DNA of 64,000 bases from Anaerovorax odorimutans DSM 5092 (GTDB lineage: Bacteria; Bacillota; Clostridia; Peptostreptococcales; Anaerovoracaceae). The translations under genes and the position numbers were made by a program. Below are positions 37,474 through 46,261 of the stretch, piece by piece; positions within the stretch are counted from its first letter, which is position 1, and every line of letters starts with the position of its first letter. The stretch covers positions 28,462 through 92,461 of the forward strand of contig NZ_AUFC01000013.1 in NCBI RefSeq assembly GCF_000426305.1. Direction: 5' to 3'. The notes beneath the pieces are model-generated. The model was given only the letters and a program-made list of their open reading frames with translations. It was not told the origin of the DNA and searched no databases.

Positions 37474-38102
37474 ATGAGCGCTAAAAAATCAGATAGAAAA
37501 ATTACACTTGAGGATTTTATAAAAAAATCAACACAAAAGTATAATGAAAGAAAACTGGCTGTGGAACTAAATGTAGATGGAGATTTGATTCCTTTTACAA
37601 GACCTTCAGAAGATGTTTTAATAAGGTATATTGATGGTATATCGAATGCTGTAAAATTTAATAATGAAGGTAACTATGTAGGCCAAGATATGGAAAAAAT
37701 GTTTGAAATAAGCAAGGATTTTGTATTTGCCACTTGTAAATATTTACAAAATAAAGAATTACAAGAATCTATGGGAGCTTTAGAACCTACAGATGTAGTT
37801 TTAAAGGTATTTGGCATTGAAGGTACTATTGAATTAGCGCAAAGAGTTAAAGATGCCTTTGATTTGGATTCAGAAATCAATAAAAAAGAATCAGAAATAA
37901 AAAACTAATAAGGGGTAATAATGATGAAGGTGGATTACTTTACTGGGTCGGTTATTACCTCGATAAAGGATATGAATTAGGATATTTACTTAATCTTAAT
38001 TATTCGGAAAAATTATTTTTTATAGAAAGTATGAAATTTAATAAAGAATTAAAAATTAAGTATGATGAAAGTAAAATAAATGCAATGTTTGGTGAAGGTT
38101 AA
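37474..38102 (+). CDS. Tail assembly chaperone XkdN, with -1 frameshift extension, module A
   Basis: The zero-frame product (ends at 37908, 144 residues) is an XkdN-type chaperone. At its last codons the heptamer A-AAA-AAC (37899-37905) permits a -1 shift into a frame open to 38102, giving about 65 more residues (DEGGLLYWVGYYLDKGYE and later KLFFIESMKF). This matches the lambda G/GT and XkdN systems, where the extended form recruits the tape measure. An independent start at 37921 is possible but has a poor ribosome site. Confidence 0.78.
37899..37905 (+). other. -1 ribosomal frameshift heptamer, module A
   Basis: A-AAA-AAC in zero frame, two codons before the TAA. It is the canonical slippery form X-XXY-YYZ and is identical to the site in module B. 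Confidence 0.75.
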
Positions 38103-38239
38103 AGCCTTCTTTTTTATTATAAAGAAATATTAAGAAAAGCACATTATAATTGGCAAAATTATATTAAAACTGCCAATATGTGCAAAACTTATATTTCTTA
38201 ATAGACACTGTTTTTATTGTAAGAGAGGGAGGTGAAATA

Positions 38240-39931
38240 ATGTCATCAAATACTGTAGTAAGTATGGCTTTATCTATTAAAGACAATGTAAGTAAAGTCA
38301 TTGAAAATATAGTAAAACAAGTAAAGAAACTTAAAACACCAATCAAAAACGCTCAAAATAGTTTTAAGAATTTCACTAAAAGTAGTTCGGAACAATTAAG
38401 TAAAATATCTAAAAAGACGAAAGCGTTTGCGAGTAGTGCAATTGGATCTATAAAAAATTATGCTAGAGCAAGTGTAGATGCTGCTCAAGTGCAATTGGAG
38501 AGTGAATTAAAGCTTTCCAATACACTAAAACAAAAAACTAATGCTACAAACAAACAAATTAAATCAATATTAAACTTAACTGCAGCACAGCAAAAAAACG
38601 GTGTAGTGTCGGATGAAGTACAACTTGCAGGAGCGCAGCAATTAGCTATGTTTGCAAATCAAGCTGGCAGTATTAATACACTTATTCCTGCTATGAATAA
38701 TTTACTTGTTCAGCAAAATGGATTAAAATCCACTTCTGAGGATGCAGCAAATATAGGCAATGTTTTAGGTAATGCATTACAAGGTCAAGCAGGTGAACTC
38801 AGCAATCTTGGCATTAAGTTCTCCAAAGCAGAAGAAAATGTTTTAAAATTTGGAACAGAAGAAGAAAAAGCAGCTGCACTTGCAAAGATTATTAGTAATA
38901 ATGTTGGAGATATGAACAACGCCATGGCACAAACTGATGCAGGCAAAATTCAACAAGCAAAAATGGCATTTGCAAATATACAAGAAGAAGTTGGTAAGCA
39001 GCTATTACCTGAATTAGGTAAATTAAGTGTATGGTTTACAAAACATTCGCCGCAGATCCAAGGGATCATAATACAAATTACTAAGACGCTTATAAGAGAA
39101 GGTAAAAAAGCTTATGTAAATATAAAACAAATATTTGAATTTATAAAAGCCAATAAGACAGCTATAAAAGTAATATTAGGTGTTGCAAGTGGTCTATATG
39201 TATTTATAAAAGCTGTTAAGACTGTAAAATCTATTATTAAAATAATTAGATCTATTAAGCTGATTTTAGTAAGTCTAAAAATTGTACCCACTATAATTAA
39301 GGGTATTGTTAAAGCGTTTAATTTTATTAAAATTGCTTGGAAGGCCTTGTCAATACTATTTGCTACTAATCCTATGTTATTAGTTTTTATTGCTATTGCA
39401 GCAGCATGTGTCTTAGTATGGAAAAATTGGGATGTTATTAAAGTAAAAGCCATTGGGTTATATTCAGGAATTGTAGCAGCTTTAACTCCATTAGGAGAAT
39501 TCTTTTCCGGCATTTGGTCTGGTATTAAAGCTGGTTTTAGAGAATTTATTAACTTTATTATTACTGGAATTAATACTTTTACAGCTACATTATCATGGAT
39601 ACCGGAAAAGCTTAGCAAAGTCCCAGGATTTAAATGGGCTAAAAAATTTATCATACCACAGATACCATTGTTTGCAAATGGCGGTATAGCAACACATCCT
39701 TCTATCTTTGGTGAAGCCGGTGCTGAAATGGCGATTCCATTAAAGCGAAATAATACAAGAAGTAGGCAATTATTAAGTCAAGCAGATAAGTTAATAAATG
39801 GTGAAAAGATCAGAGGCGGAGTTAATATCAATATTGCAATTGATACATTTATAGGTGAAGATGGATTTGTTGATACTATAGGAGAAAAAATAAGCAGAAA
39901 ATTAATACCGGTAATTAATAATATGGCATAG
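38240..39931 (+). CDS. Tail tape measure protein, module A
   Basis: The start is the ATG after GGGAGGTGA, giving 563 residues. The N-terminal 250 residues are helical with Lys and Gln; hydrophobic helices lie at about 305-330, 360-420 and 440-460, and the C-terminus carries FANGGIATHPSIFGEAGAE, a common tape-measure end. Tape length sets tail length; this is short, as in R-type tailocins. The gene follows the chaperone region by 137 bp. Confidence 0.87.
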   Translation: MSSNTVVSMALSIKDNVSKVIENIVKQVKKLKTPIKNAQNSFKNFTKSSSEQLSKISKKTKAFASSAIGSIKNYARASVDAAQVQLESELKLSNTLKQKTNATNKQIKSILNLTAAQQKNGVVSDEVQLAGAQQLAMFANQAGSINTLIPAMNNLLVQQNGLKSTSEDAANIGNVLGNALQGQAGELSNLGIKFSKAEENVLKFGTEEEKAAALAKIISNNVGDMNNAMAQTDAGKIQQAKMAFANIQEEVGKQLLPELGKLSVWFTKHSPQIQGIIIQITKTLIREGKKAYVNIKQIFEFIKANKTAIKVILGVASGLYVFIKAVKTVKSIIKIIRSIKLILVSLKIVPTIIKGIVKAFNFIKIAWKALSILFATNPMLLVFIAIAAACVLVWKNWDVIKVKAIGLYSGIVAALTPLGEFFSGIWSGIKAGFREFINFIITGINTFTATLSWIPEKLSKVPGFKWAKKFIIPQIPLFANGGIATHPSIFGEAGAEMAIPLKRNNTRSRQLLSQADKLINGEKIRGGVNINIAIDTFIGEDGFVDTIGEKISRKLIPVINNMA

Positions 39932-39945
39932 GAGGAAAGATCTTT

Positions 39946-40365
39946 ATGGAAATAATTTTTAGTGCAAACAATAATGAAGAGTTTAAAGTTCTTCCTATTG
40001 TTCCTAATGATATAGAAATAGCTCAAGCGCAGTCAAATACAGAATTTACCACTGTCAATGCAGGGACTTTAAATCTCATAGGCGACTTAGGATTAAGAAG
40101 TCTTAGTATAGCCTCTATTTTTCCAACACATAAATATAATTTTCTTAAAAAGGGAAGCAGCTCAGATGGATGGTCTTATGTGGATTTTTTCTCAAAATGG
40201 AGAGATAAACGAGTTCCTATTAGATTAGTAATTACTGATAATGGAAAAGAAATATTAAATATTCCATGTACGGTAGATAATTTTACATATACTGTACGAG
40301 AAAATAATGATATAGGATATTCTTTAGAAATTAAAGAATATAGATTTGTAGATCTAGGTATTTAA
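39946..40365 (+). CDS. XkdP-like tail protein without LysM, module A
   Basis: The 139-residue protein lies between the tape measure and hub genes, like XkdP. It matches the N-terminal part of the module B counterpart (VEFIF-type start, LPIVPNDIEIAQ, a KWRDKRVPIRLVI segment equivalent to KWRKEKVHIRFIV), but lacks the LysM end. It probably caps the tube tip and links hub and tape measure. Confidence 0.75.
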   Translation: MEIIFSANNNEEFKVLPIVPNDIEIAQAQSNTEFTTVNAGTLNLIGDLGLRSLSIASIFPTHKYNFLKKGSSSDGWSYVDFFSKWRDKRVPIRLVITDNGKEILNIPCTVDNFTYTVRENNDIGYSLEIKEYRFVDLGI

Positions 40366-40367
40366 TT

Positions 40368-41372
40368 ATGGTAGATAATTATAAATTAATGCTTTTCAAA
40401 AATGATAAACAATATAATATTACATCTATGATTGGTGATTTAAGTTGGAGAGACAGTATGGATACATTAGGTATAGAATTAACCTTCAACAAAGCACAAT
40501 CAGATGAAAAATATATGAAAGGCAAAGATATTGTTGAGCTTGGGAATAAATTAATACTTACTAATAACAAGACAGAGATCTTTCGTGGAATTATAACGGA
40601 TGAAGATATACAAGGAAAAACAGGAAGAAGTTATACAGCATACGATTATATGTTTTATTTGAATAAAAGTAAGTTAAAACCAATTCAAATTAATAAAGAA
40701 ACAGTAACAGGTGCAATTACAAGGTTAAGCCAATTAAATGGATTACAGATTTATTCCATACCTCAGATAAATATACAAGTAAGTAAGATATATAAAGATA
40801 ACACCCTAGCAGAAATTTTTAATGATCTGTTAGAAAGAGCAATTCAGGAGACTGGGAATAAATATATTACTGAAATGTATCAAGGGAAATTATATATTGC
40901 TGATATAAGAGACTTGATTGTAACAGCTAAATACAAGCCGGCTTCAAATCTTGCCGGTTTTGATGTGACTAAAGCTATGGGAAATATCTCCAAACAGAGA
41001 AATATACAAGATATGAGAAACAGTATTGTAGTAACTTCTAATGAAGAAAGCAATATGAGTGTATATGCAGAAGTCAATGATGGAACAAGCATTAATAATT
41101 ACGGATTATTGCAAGAGACAATTTCTGCAGAGAGTAAAGATATGCCGCAAGCAAATAATATAGCTCAAAATAAATTGAAAGAACTTAATAATATTGCAGA
41201 GAGTACAAGTATAACATTACTTGGTAATGATTTAGTTAAATCCGGCAGAATCTTAAAAATTGAAGAACCTATAACTAAGCTGTCGGGTAATTATTTGGTT
41301 AAAGACTGCAGTCATAGTTACAGTAATAGAGTTCATACTATGGATTTAACAATTGAGAGCGTGGTGATTTGA
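40368..41372 (+). CDS. Tail hub protein (XkdQ / gp27-like), module A
   Basis: The 334-residue protein is of the XkdQ/late-control D type: early YNITSMIGDLSWRDSMDTLGIEL, a central SKLKPIQINKETVTGAI domain, and a C-terminal VKDCSHSYSNRVHTMDLTIESVV. It forms the baseplate hub. Its stop overlaps the next gene's start (TGATG). Confidence 0.82.
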   Translation: MVDNYKLMLFKNDKQYNITSMIGDLSWRDSMDTLGIELTFNKAQSDEKYMKGKDIVELGNKLILTNNKTEIFRGIITDEDIQGKTGRSYTAYDYMFYLNKSKLKPIQINKETVTGAITRLSQLNGLQIYSIPQINIQVSKIYKDNTLAEIFNDLLERAIQETGNKYITEMYQGKLYIADIRDLIVTAKYKPASNLAGFDVTKAMGNISKQRNIQDMRNSIVVTSNEESNMSVYAEVNDGTSINNYGLLQETISAESKDMPQANNIAQNKLKELNNIAESTSITLLGNDLVKSGRILKIEEPITKLSGNYLVKDCSHSYSNRVHTMDLTIESVVI

Positions 41373-41770
41373 TGGCATGGGAAGTAGAACTGGCAAAACA
41401 ATTTAAAAAGAGAGATAATAATTCCCGCATAGGCAACATTGTGGGTAAAGTAGCTGCAGATTTACCCGACATTAAAGTAATCATATTAGATGGGAATGCA
41501 ATTTTAACAAAAGATGAGTTGTATTGCTGCAATTCTTTGCTGATAGGTTATACCAGGGAAGCTGCAATAACCGGAAATATAAAGTTTAATACAAATACAG
41601 CGGAAGGCGGGATAGAACCACACACTCATGCAGTTAATGTAAACACACTTAATGAACAAACCTGTACAATTACCTATACAAATGGTTTGACTATAGGTGA
41701 CTATGTATTATTGCAGCATAGTGAAGATGAAAGCAAGTGGTTTATTATAGATAAGATAACAAAATTATAG
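41372..41770 (+). CDS. Baseplate protein XkdR-like (DUF2577), module A
   Basis: The start is taken as the ATG overlapping the previous stop; a TTG one codon earlier is also in frame. The 132-residue protein has the DUF2577 pattern (ILDGNAILTKDELYCCNSLL, TNGLTIGDYVLLQHSEDES). It belongs to the baseplate spike region. The His-containing GGIEPHTHAVN near residue 80 is notable, because metal-binding His motifs occur in membrane-piercing tips. Confidence 0.75.
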   Translation: MAWEVELAKQFKKRDNNSRIGNIVGKVAADLPDIKVIILDGNAILTKDELYCCNSLLIGYTREAAITGNIKFNTNTAEGGIEPHTHAVNVNTLNEQTCTITYTNGLTIGDYVLLQHSEDESKWFIIDKITKL

Positions 41771-41782
41771 GAGGTAGGGAAT

Positions 41783-42241
41783 ATGTTCCCAACATTTGAT
41801 TTTGATAACAACATAGAAACAACTAATGAAGAAACTGAAAGCCCTATCTCTTTAGGTAGGGTTTTTATAATGGATTTTAATAATGGCAAGGCTATTGTAA
41901 GAATGGAAAACGGAAAACCGGTAGAAGCTAAAACAATTAAAGAAAAAGTACAGACATACATAAAGGTACTTCTTAATACGCAGTATGAAAAATACAGAGT
42001 TTATAAAGATACAGGATTTGGAATGACTTATTTTAATTATTTAGGATATAGAGATTTAGATAAGGGATTTATACATTCTGAACTTAAAAGGGAAATCACA
42101 GAAAAGATTAAAGCACTTGATGTAATAAGTGATGTAATTGACTTTAGTGCCCATATATTAGGGACAACATTAAACGTTGTTTTGACAGTTAATTTAATAG
42201 ATGAAACAAGTGCAACAATACAAGAAAGCGTGGTGATATAG
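41783..42241 (+). CDS. Baseplate protein XkdS-like (DUF2634 / gp25-like), module A
   Basis: The 152-residue protein carries the DUF2634 signature region QTYIKVLLNTQYEKYRVY and a TGFGMTYFNYLGY segment. This family corresponds to T4 gp25 and starts sheath polymerisation on the baseplate. It starts after GGAGGTAGGG and is followed three bases later by baseplate J. Confidence 0.85.
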   Translation: MFPTFDFDNNIETTNEETESPISLGRVFIMDFNNGKAIVRMENGKPVEAKTIKEKVQTYIKVLLNTQYEKYRVYKDTGFGMTYFNYLGYRDLDKGFIHSELKREITEKIKALDVISDVIDFSAHILGTTLNVVLTVNLIDETSATIQESVVI

Positions 42242-42243
42242 AA

Positions 42244-43332
42244 ATGGCTGTTTCAATAAAGACTCAAGATCAGATAAATGAAGATATGCTTAATAATATA
42301 TCTGATGATTATGAGAAAAGTACAGGCTTTCTTACAGGAGATCTAATAAAGACCAATAGCATAGAACTTGCTAAGATATATACAGTTATTCAAGAATTAT
42401 TCAATAAAACAGATGTGGACAATCTAAGTGGTGAAGAACTAACTAAATATGTCAAACAGAGAAAAGGGATTATCAGAAAAGAGGCTACATATGCGACTGT
42501 AACATTAAATATAACAGGTACAGGAGCAATCAATATAGGAGATCTATTTGCTACCTCTAATAATACTCAATTTATCAGCACCGAAACAAAGATTATAGAG
42601 GAAGCTGGGATTATTCAGGCAAAATCAGTTATAGCTGGTGCCATGGGAAACGTTGGCGCAAATACCATAATAAGCATGCCTATTACAATATCAGGGATTA
42701 CTTCTATTATTAATAAAGAACCAAGTATGGGGGGATATGAAGAAGAGACGGATGAAAGCTTAAGAACAAGATATTATGAAATACTGCAAAAACCTCCTAC
42801 AAGTGGAAATATTTATCACTATTTACAATGGTCAAAAGAAATAGAAGGCGTAGGCAATGCATTGGTAAAACCATTATGGAATGGTGCCAATACAGTAAAA
42901 GTTATTATTATAGACAGCAACATGCAGCCGGCAGCTAACGAATTAGTACAAGAAGTACAAGAATATATAGATCCCAAAGGTGAAGATAATATTTCATGGG
43001 GTACAGGTAAAGGCAAAGCACCAATAGGAGCATACTGTACTGTTGAAAGTGCAGAAGGATTATCGATAACAGTAAAGATAGATATAGTAAAAGCTGCTGG
43101 ATATGATGGTAATACAGTAAAATCAAATATATTTAATAAAATAGAAGAGTATCTAAAATCCATAGCTTTTGATGAAAATCACATGTTTGTATCTTATGCT
43201 AAAATAGGAGCTTTAGTATTGGAGGCTGATGGTGTAGATGATTACAATTCTTTGATAATCAATGATACTACAGCTAATATTAACATATCTGATGGACAAG
43301 TAGCAGTATTAGATGAAATTCAATTTGTATAA
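42244..43332 (+). CDS. xkdT: Baseplate J-like protein (XkdT), module A
   Basis: The 362-residue protein has the Baseplate_J family pattern: SGEELTKYVKQRKGIIRKEA near residue 60, a central ETDESLRTRYYEILQKPPTSGN and WSKEIEGVGNALVKPLWNG. It corresponds to T4 gp6 and forms the wedge ring. The module B paralogue has the same motifs. Confidence 0.92.
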   Translation: MAVSIKTQDQINEDMLNNISDDYEKSTGFLTGDLIKTNSIELAKIYTVIQELFNKTDVDNLSGEELTKYVKQRKGIIRKEATYATVTLNITGTGAINIGDLFATSNNTQFISTETKIIEEAGIIQAKSVIAGAMGNVGANTIISMPITISGITSIINKEPSMGGYEEETDESLRTRYYEILQKPPTSGNIYHYLQWSKEIEGVGNALVKPLWNGANTVKVIIIDSNMQPAANELVQEVQEYIDPKGEDNISWGTGKGKAPIGAYCTVESAEGLSITVKIDIVKAAGYDGNTVKSNIFNKIEEYLKSIAFDENHMFVSYAKIGALVLEADGVDDYNSLIINDTTANINISDGQVAVLDEIQFV

Positions 43333-43344
43333 GGGGTGGTAATT

Positions 43345-43878
43345 ATGATTGCAAAAGAGAGATTAATTAATAACCTTAATAAATTGATTAGGCAAGATGA
43401 ATACATTCAAGAATTATGTAAATCTATAGGCACTGAAATAGATGTTGTAGAACAAGGTTTGCACGACTTATATAATCAGTTCTGGTTTGATACTATGACT
43501 TGGGGTGCTGATGTTATAGCAAAACAATTGAATATAAAATTAAATCCTATATTAACACAGGCAGAAAAGAACAGTTTAATCGAAGCCAGATGGAAAAATA
43601 GCGGTAAATCAGATATTGAGTTATTGCAGAATATTGCTGATAGTTGGAAAAACGGAGAAATTAATGTTTCCTTTATAGATGGAAAGATTATTATTAAATT
43701 TATTGGTGAATTTGGTACACCTACAGATCTGGAAAGTTTAAAAGTTGAAATAGATAAAGCAAAACCGTGTCATTTATTAGTGAATTATGTATTTAAATAT
43801 TTATTAATCAAAGATATTCATAATGTAATGACAATAAATCAATTACAAGCAATGACATTAGATAATTTTGCAGGATAA
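43345..43878 (+). CDS. Baseplate protein XkdU-like (DUF2313), module A
   Basis: The start is the ATG after GGGGTGG; an upstream GTG overlaps this ribosome site. The 177-residue protein has the DUF2313 core with WGADVIAKQLNI and ARWKNSGKSDIELLQ. It sits after baseplate J and before fibres, as in PBSX. It connects the baseplate to fibres. Confidence 0.83.
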   Translation: MIAKERLINNLNKLIRQDEYIQELCKSIGTEIDVVEQGLHDLYNQFWFDTMTWGADVIAKQLNIKLNPILTQAEKNSLIEARWKNSGKSDIELLQNIADSWKNGEINVSFIDGKIIIKFIGEFGTPTDLESLKVEIDKAKPCHLLVNYVFKYLLIKDIHNVMTINQLQAMTLDNFAG

Positions 43879-43925
43879 AACTGAAGAAATTATTCTGATT
43901 TAATGTAATAGAAAGGGAGGGTCAT

Positions 43926-44903
43926 ATGAGTGAACTCACAAAAAATCTAAAATTGTATAAAGCAGATCCAACAACAGATGGTAACGATACCTTTAATATT
44001 CATAAAATGCTTAATGAAAATTGGGATAAAATTGATACAGAGTTTAAAACGCAGGGAGTTACAGTAACTAAATTACACGGAATAAGAACTATTGTTAGTC
44101 AAACAACCAATGTAAATTTCATGACAGGAGAAATAACAGCTTTTAATCATGATACAGATGATTTAGAAGTGTCTATGAATACAACTTTATTATATGAAGG
44201 TGCACACTATACAATTAATTCAGATAATCAAAGTATAGATATAGTAGATGGTGTTTGGGAAGGCAGCGCAGAACAACCGAAATTATTTTATTTTACAGTA
44301 ACTAGAAATCAAATTAATAATTTAGTGTTTAGTGATGGGCAGAGTATTCAAGATGGAACTATAACAAAAAATAAACTTGATAATAATATCGCTGATATCT
44401 TAGAAAATGCTGTAATTGCTACAGATGCCATACCAACAGAACCTTTGCCGATAAATGCAGATACTTTAGATGGACATAATATTAATTATTTTGCAACAAC
44501 AACAGATATTAATAATATTGAATCAAAAGTTAATAATTGTTCTGAACAAATCAGCAGTATTGCAGAAGATAACGCATACCAAACACCAACTATTGTAGAT
44601 ACACAAATAATAATACAAAAACAATCAAATATAAACAGATTATATTTTAAATTAGATAATGATTTAAATGGTGATATAACCATATCTTTAGATGGGGGTA
44701 ATACTTCATTACCACTTAAAGACATAGATGGTGTAAATGTAACAAGTCTTGACAAAGGTTTTGTGGAGGTTGTATATGAAACGAGTTTTTTTACTTATGC
44801 TCCTAAAAAAATTATAGGGGCAAATTTAGAATATAGTAGATACAGTACATTTGAATTGTTTATGAGATTTGGATTTGACCCAATAAGAGCAAAGAGTTTA
44901 TAA
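43926..44903 (+). CDS. Tail fibre protein 1, module A
   Basis: The 325-residue protein has a fibre N-terminus (LTKNLKLYKADPTTDGNDTFN and MLNENWDKID), typical of Gram-positive phage fibres that bind the baseplate. A middle region includes FSDGQSIQDGTITKNKLD and an EQISSIAED segment that recurs in two other fibre genes here. The C-terminal part is strand-rich. A glycine-rich tip gene follows 14 bp later. Confidence 0.78.
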   Translation: MSELTKNLKLYKADPTTDGNDTFNIHKMLNENWDKIDTEFKTQGVTVTKLHGIRTIVSQTTNVNFMTGEITAFNHDTDDLEVSMNTTLLYEGAHYTINSDNQSIDIVDGVWEGSAEQPKLFYFTVTRNQINNLVFSDGQSIQDGTITKNKLDNNIADILENAVIATDAIPTEPLPINADTLDGHNINYFATTTDINNIESKVNNCSEQISSIAEDNAYQTPTIVDTQIIIQKQSNINRLYFKLDNDLNGDITISLDGGNTSLPLKDIDGVNVTSLDKGFVEVVYETSFFTYAPKKIIGANLEYSRYSTFELFMRFGFDPIRAKSL

Positions 44904-44917
44904 AGGAGGAAATTGAT

Positions 44918-45625
44918 ATGGGAATGAAAATGTTTGTAGCAAGTGGGGTTTTTAATCCTGCTGATTATGGTTTAAAAGTGGGCGATATGTTAGATGTAAT
45001 TTGTGTAGGCGGTGGACAAGGTGGTGGACATGAGCCTTATTATGGTGGTTCTGGTGCAACATCATCGTTTGGCAATATTGTATCTGCTGTTGGAGGTAGC
45101 CCAAATGGTGGGCAATATATAAACGATAATACTTCAAATGTAGGTGGATGCGGTGGATTTATATTAGGTGTAAATGATTGGGGCGGTTTACCAACTAGTA
45201 TTGTGGCAGGAACATATGCACCTTCTCGACCAAGCGTAGGTTCGGCAGGAGCAAATTCGCCAAGTCATGCTAGAAATAAATATGAAGGCGTTTCATTTGG
45301 TGGTGGAAATACCGGTTACGGACAAGGTGGTGGCGGCTATGGTGCTGGTGGCGGTGGCGGTAGTAATTATAGTGGTACTTATGGTGGTAATAGTGGGAAA
45401 GTAGAATATGCGACACACAAACTGACAACATTAGTGGCAATAACAGTATCTGTTGGTGGTGGTGGAGCTGGTGCTTCTGACCATGGTAATGGTGCATCGG
45501 GAACAATAACTGGTGGGGGTATTGGCGATGCGGATGCTGGCAACGGTGGATATAATAACGTTGGTGGTGGGGATGAAGCTTATGGCGGCGGTGGTGCTGG
45601 TGGCTGTGTTATTGTGTTTTGGTAA
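44918..45625 (+). CDS. Glycine-rich receptor-binding tip protein
   Basis: The 235-residue protein is extremely rich in Gly, with repeated GGG and GGGG runs from about residue 30 to the end (GGGYGAGGGGGSNYSG) and a terminal GGCVIVFW. Glycine-rich sandwich tips of this kind cap fibres in many phages, for example the T4-like gp38 adhesins, and set host range. It is encoded right after fibre 1 with its own AGGAGG. Confidence 0.7.
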   Translation: MGMKMFVASGVFNPADYGLKVGDMLDVICVGGGQGGGHEPYYGGSGATSSFGNIVSAVGGSPNGGQYINDNTSNVGGCGGFILGVNDWGGLPTSIVAGTYAPSRPSVGSAGANSPSHARNKYEGVSFGGGNTGYGQGGGGYGAGGGGGSNYSGTYGGNSGKVEYATHKLTTLVAITVSVGGGGAGASDHGNGASGTITGGGIGDADAGNGGYNNVGGGDEAYGGGGAGGCVIVFW

Positions 45626-45639
45626 AAGGAGGTTTAGAT

Positions 45640-45939
45640 ATGAAATATTGTTATTTAGAAAAAAATACAGTTCAAGAAATTATACCTGAGTTCGTTGAAA
45701 TATTTCCTAATATTCCAATTCAAGAAAGATATTCAAAGGAATTTTTAGATAAATGTATTGAAGTAGAAGAAGATATATCTGTCGAGGTTGGATATACATA
45801 TGAAGATGGAAACTTTAAAGAGTCTGTTTCTGCAACTCCTACTATAGTAGAAGAACCTGCTGACCCTGAAAAGGTTGCAATGGCAGAAACTATTATAGAA
45901 TTGAGTAATCAATTAGAAACTTTGCAAGGAGGTAATTAA
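45640..45939 (+). CDS. Fibre-cassette accessory protein 1
   Basis: The start is the ATG after AAAGGAGG. The 99-residue product is acidic and ends in a short helix (MAETIIELSNQLETLQGGN). Proteins of similar form, a beta-rich head with a C-terminal coiled segment ending in GG, follow the other two fibres of this region. Role in fibre assembly or attachment is inferred from position. Confidence 0.55.
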   Translation: MKYCYLEKNTVQEIIPEFVEIFPNIPIQERYSKEFLDKCIEVEEDISVEVGYTYEDGNFKESVSATPTIVEEPADPEKVAMAETIIELSNQLETLQGGN

Positions 45940-45942
45940 TTT

Positions 45943-46098
45943 ATGTTAAAGGATTATTTGATTAAAGCATATGCATATTTAGTTAAAGTAAATGTGTGGG
46001 ATTTAAATCCAGTAGAGGGAAGCACTAAAAGAATAGTACCAGAAGAATATAGAACAGTTGTTGCTAAATATGTAGCAACAGGAGAAATAACTTCATAA
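45943..46098 (+). CDS. Small cassette-end protein 1 (XkdX-position)
   Basis: A 51-codon gene after AGGAGG, too short for usual gene finders: MLKDYLIKAYAYLVKVNVWD to a VVAKYVATGEITS end. It occupies the place of XkdX, which follows fibres in PBSX-like tails. It ends the first fibre cassette. Confidence 0.6.
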   Translation: MLKDYLIKAYAYLVKVNVWDLNPVEGSTKRIVPEEYRTVVAKYVATGEITS

Positions 46099-46203
46099 TA
46101 GTGATTTGTTAACAAGAAAATTAAATATTTAAATTAATTTAAGGCAGATAATGAGGTCTGTTTTTTAATATAAATTTTTGAGAAAAGTAAGAAGATATAA
46201 AAG

Positions 46204-46230
46204 GAATGATATATAAATCATTCTTTTATT
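46204..46230 (+). terminator. Terminator between fibre cassettes 1 and 2
   Basis: GAATGAT/ATCATTC stem with a six-base loop and a following T-rich stretch. A second, weaker T-tailed hairpin, GGCAGA/TCTGTT, lies upstream near 46143-46166 and has a sequence relative after cassette 3. Confidence 0.6.
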
Positions 46231-46261
46231 ATTTTATTGTGTAAAGGAGGATGTTTGTTAT

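Noticed and set aside
37921..38102. Separate gene after the module A chaperone
   Set aside because: ATG 37921 exists, but the same place in module B has no usable start, and both carry an identical slippery heptamer. A frameshift product explains both.
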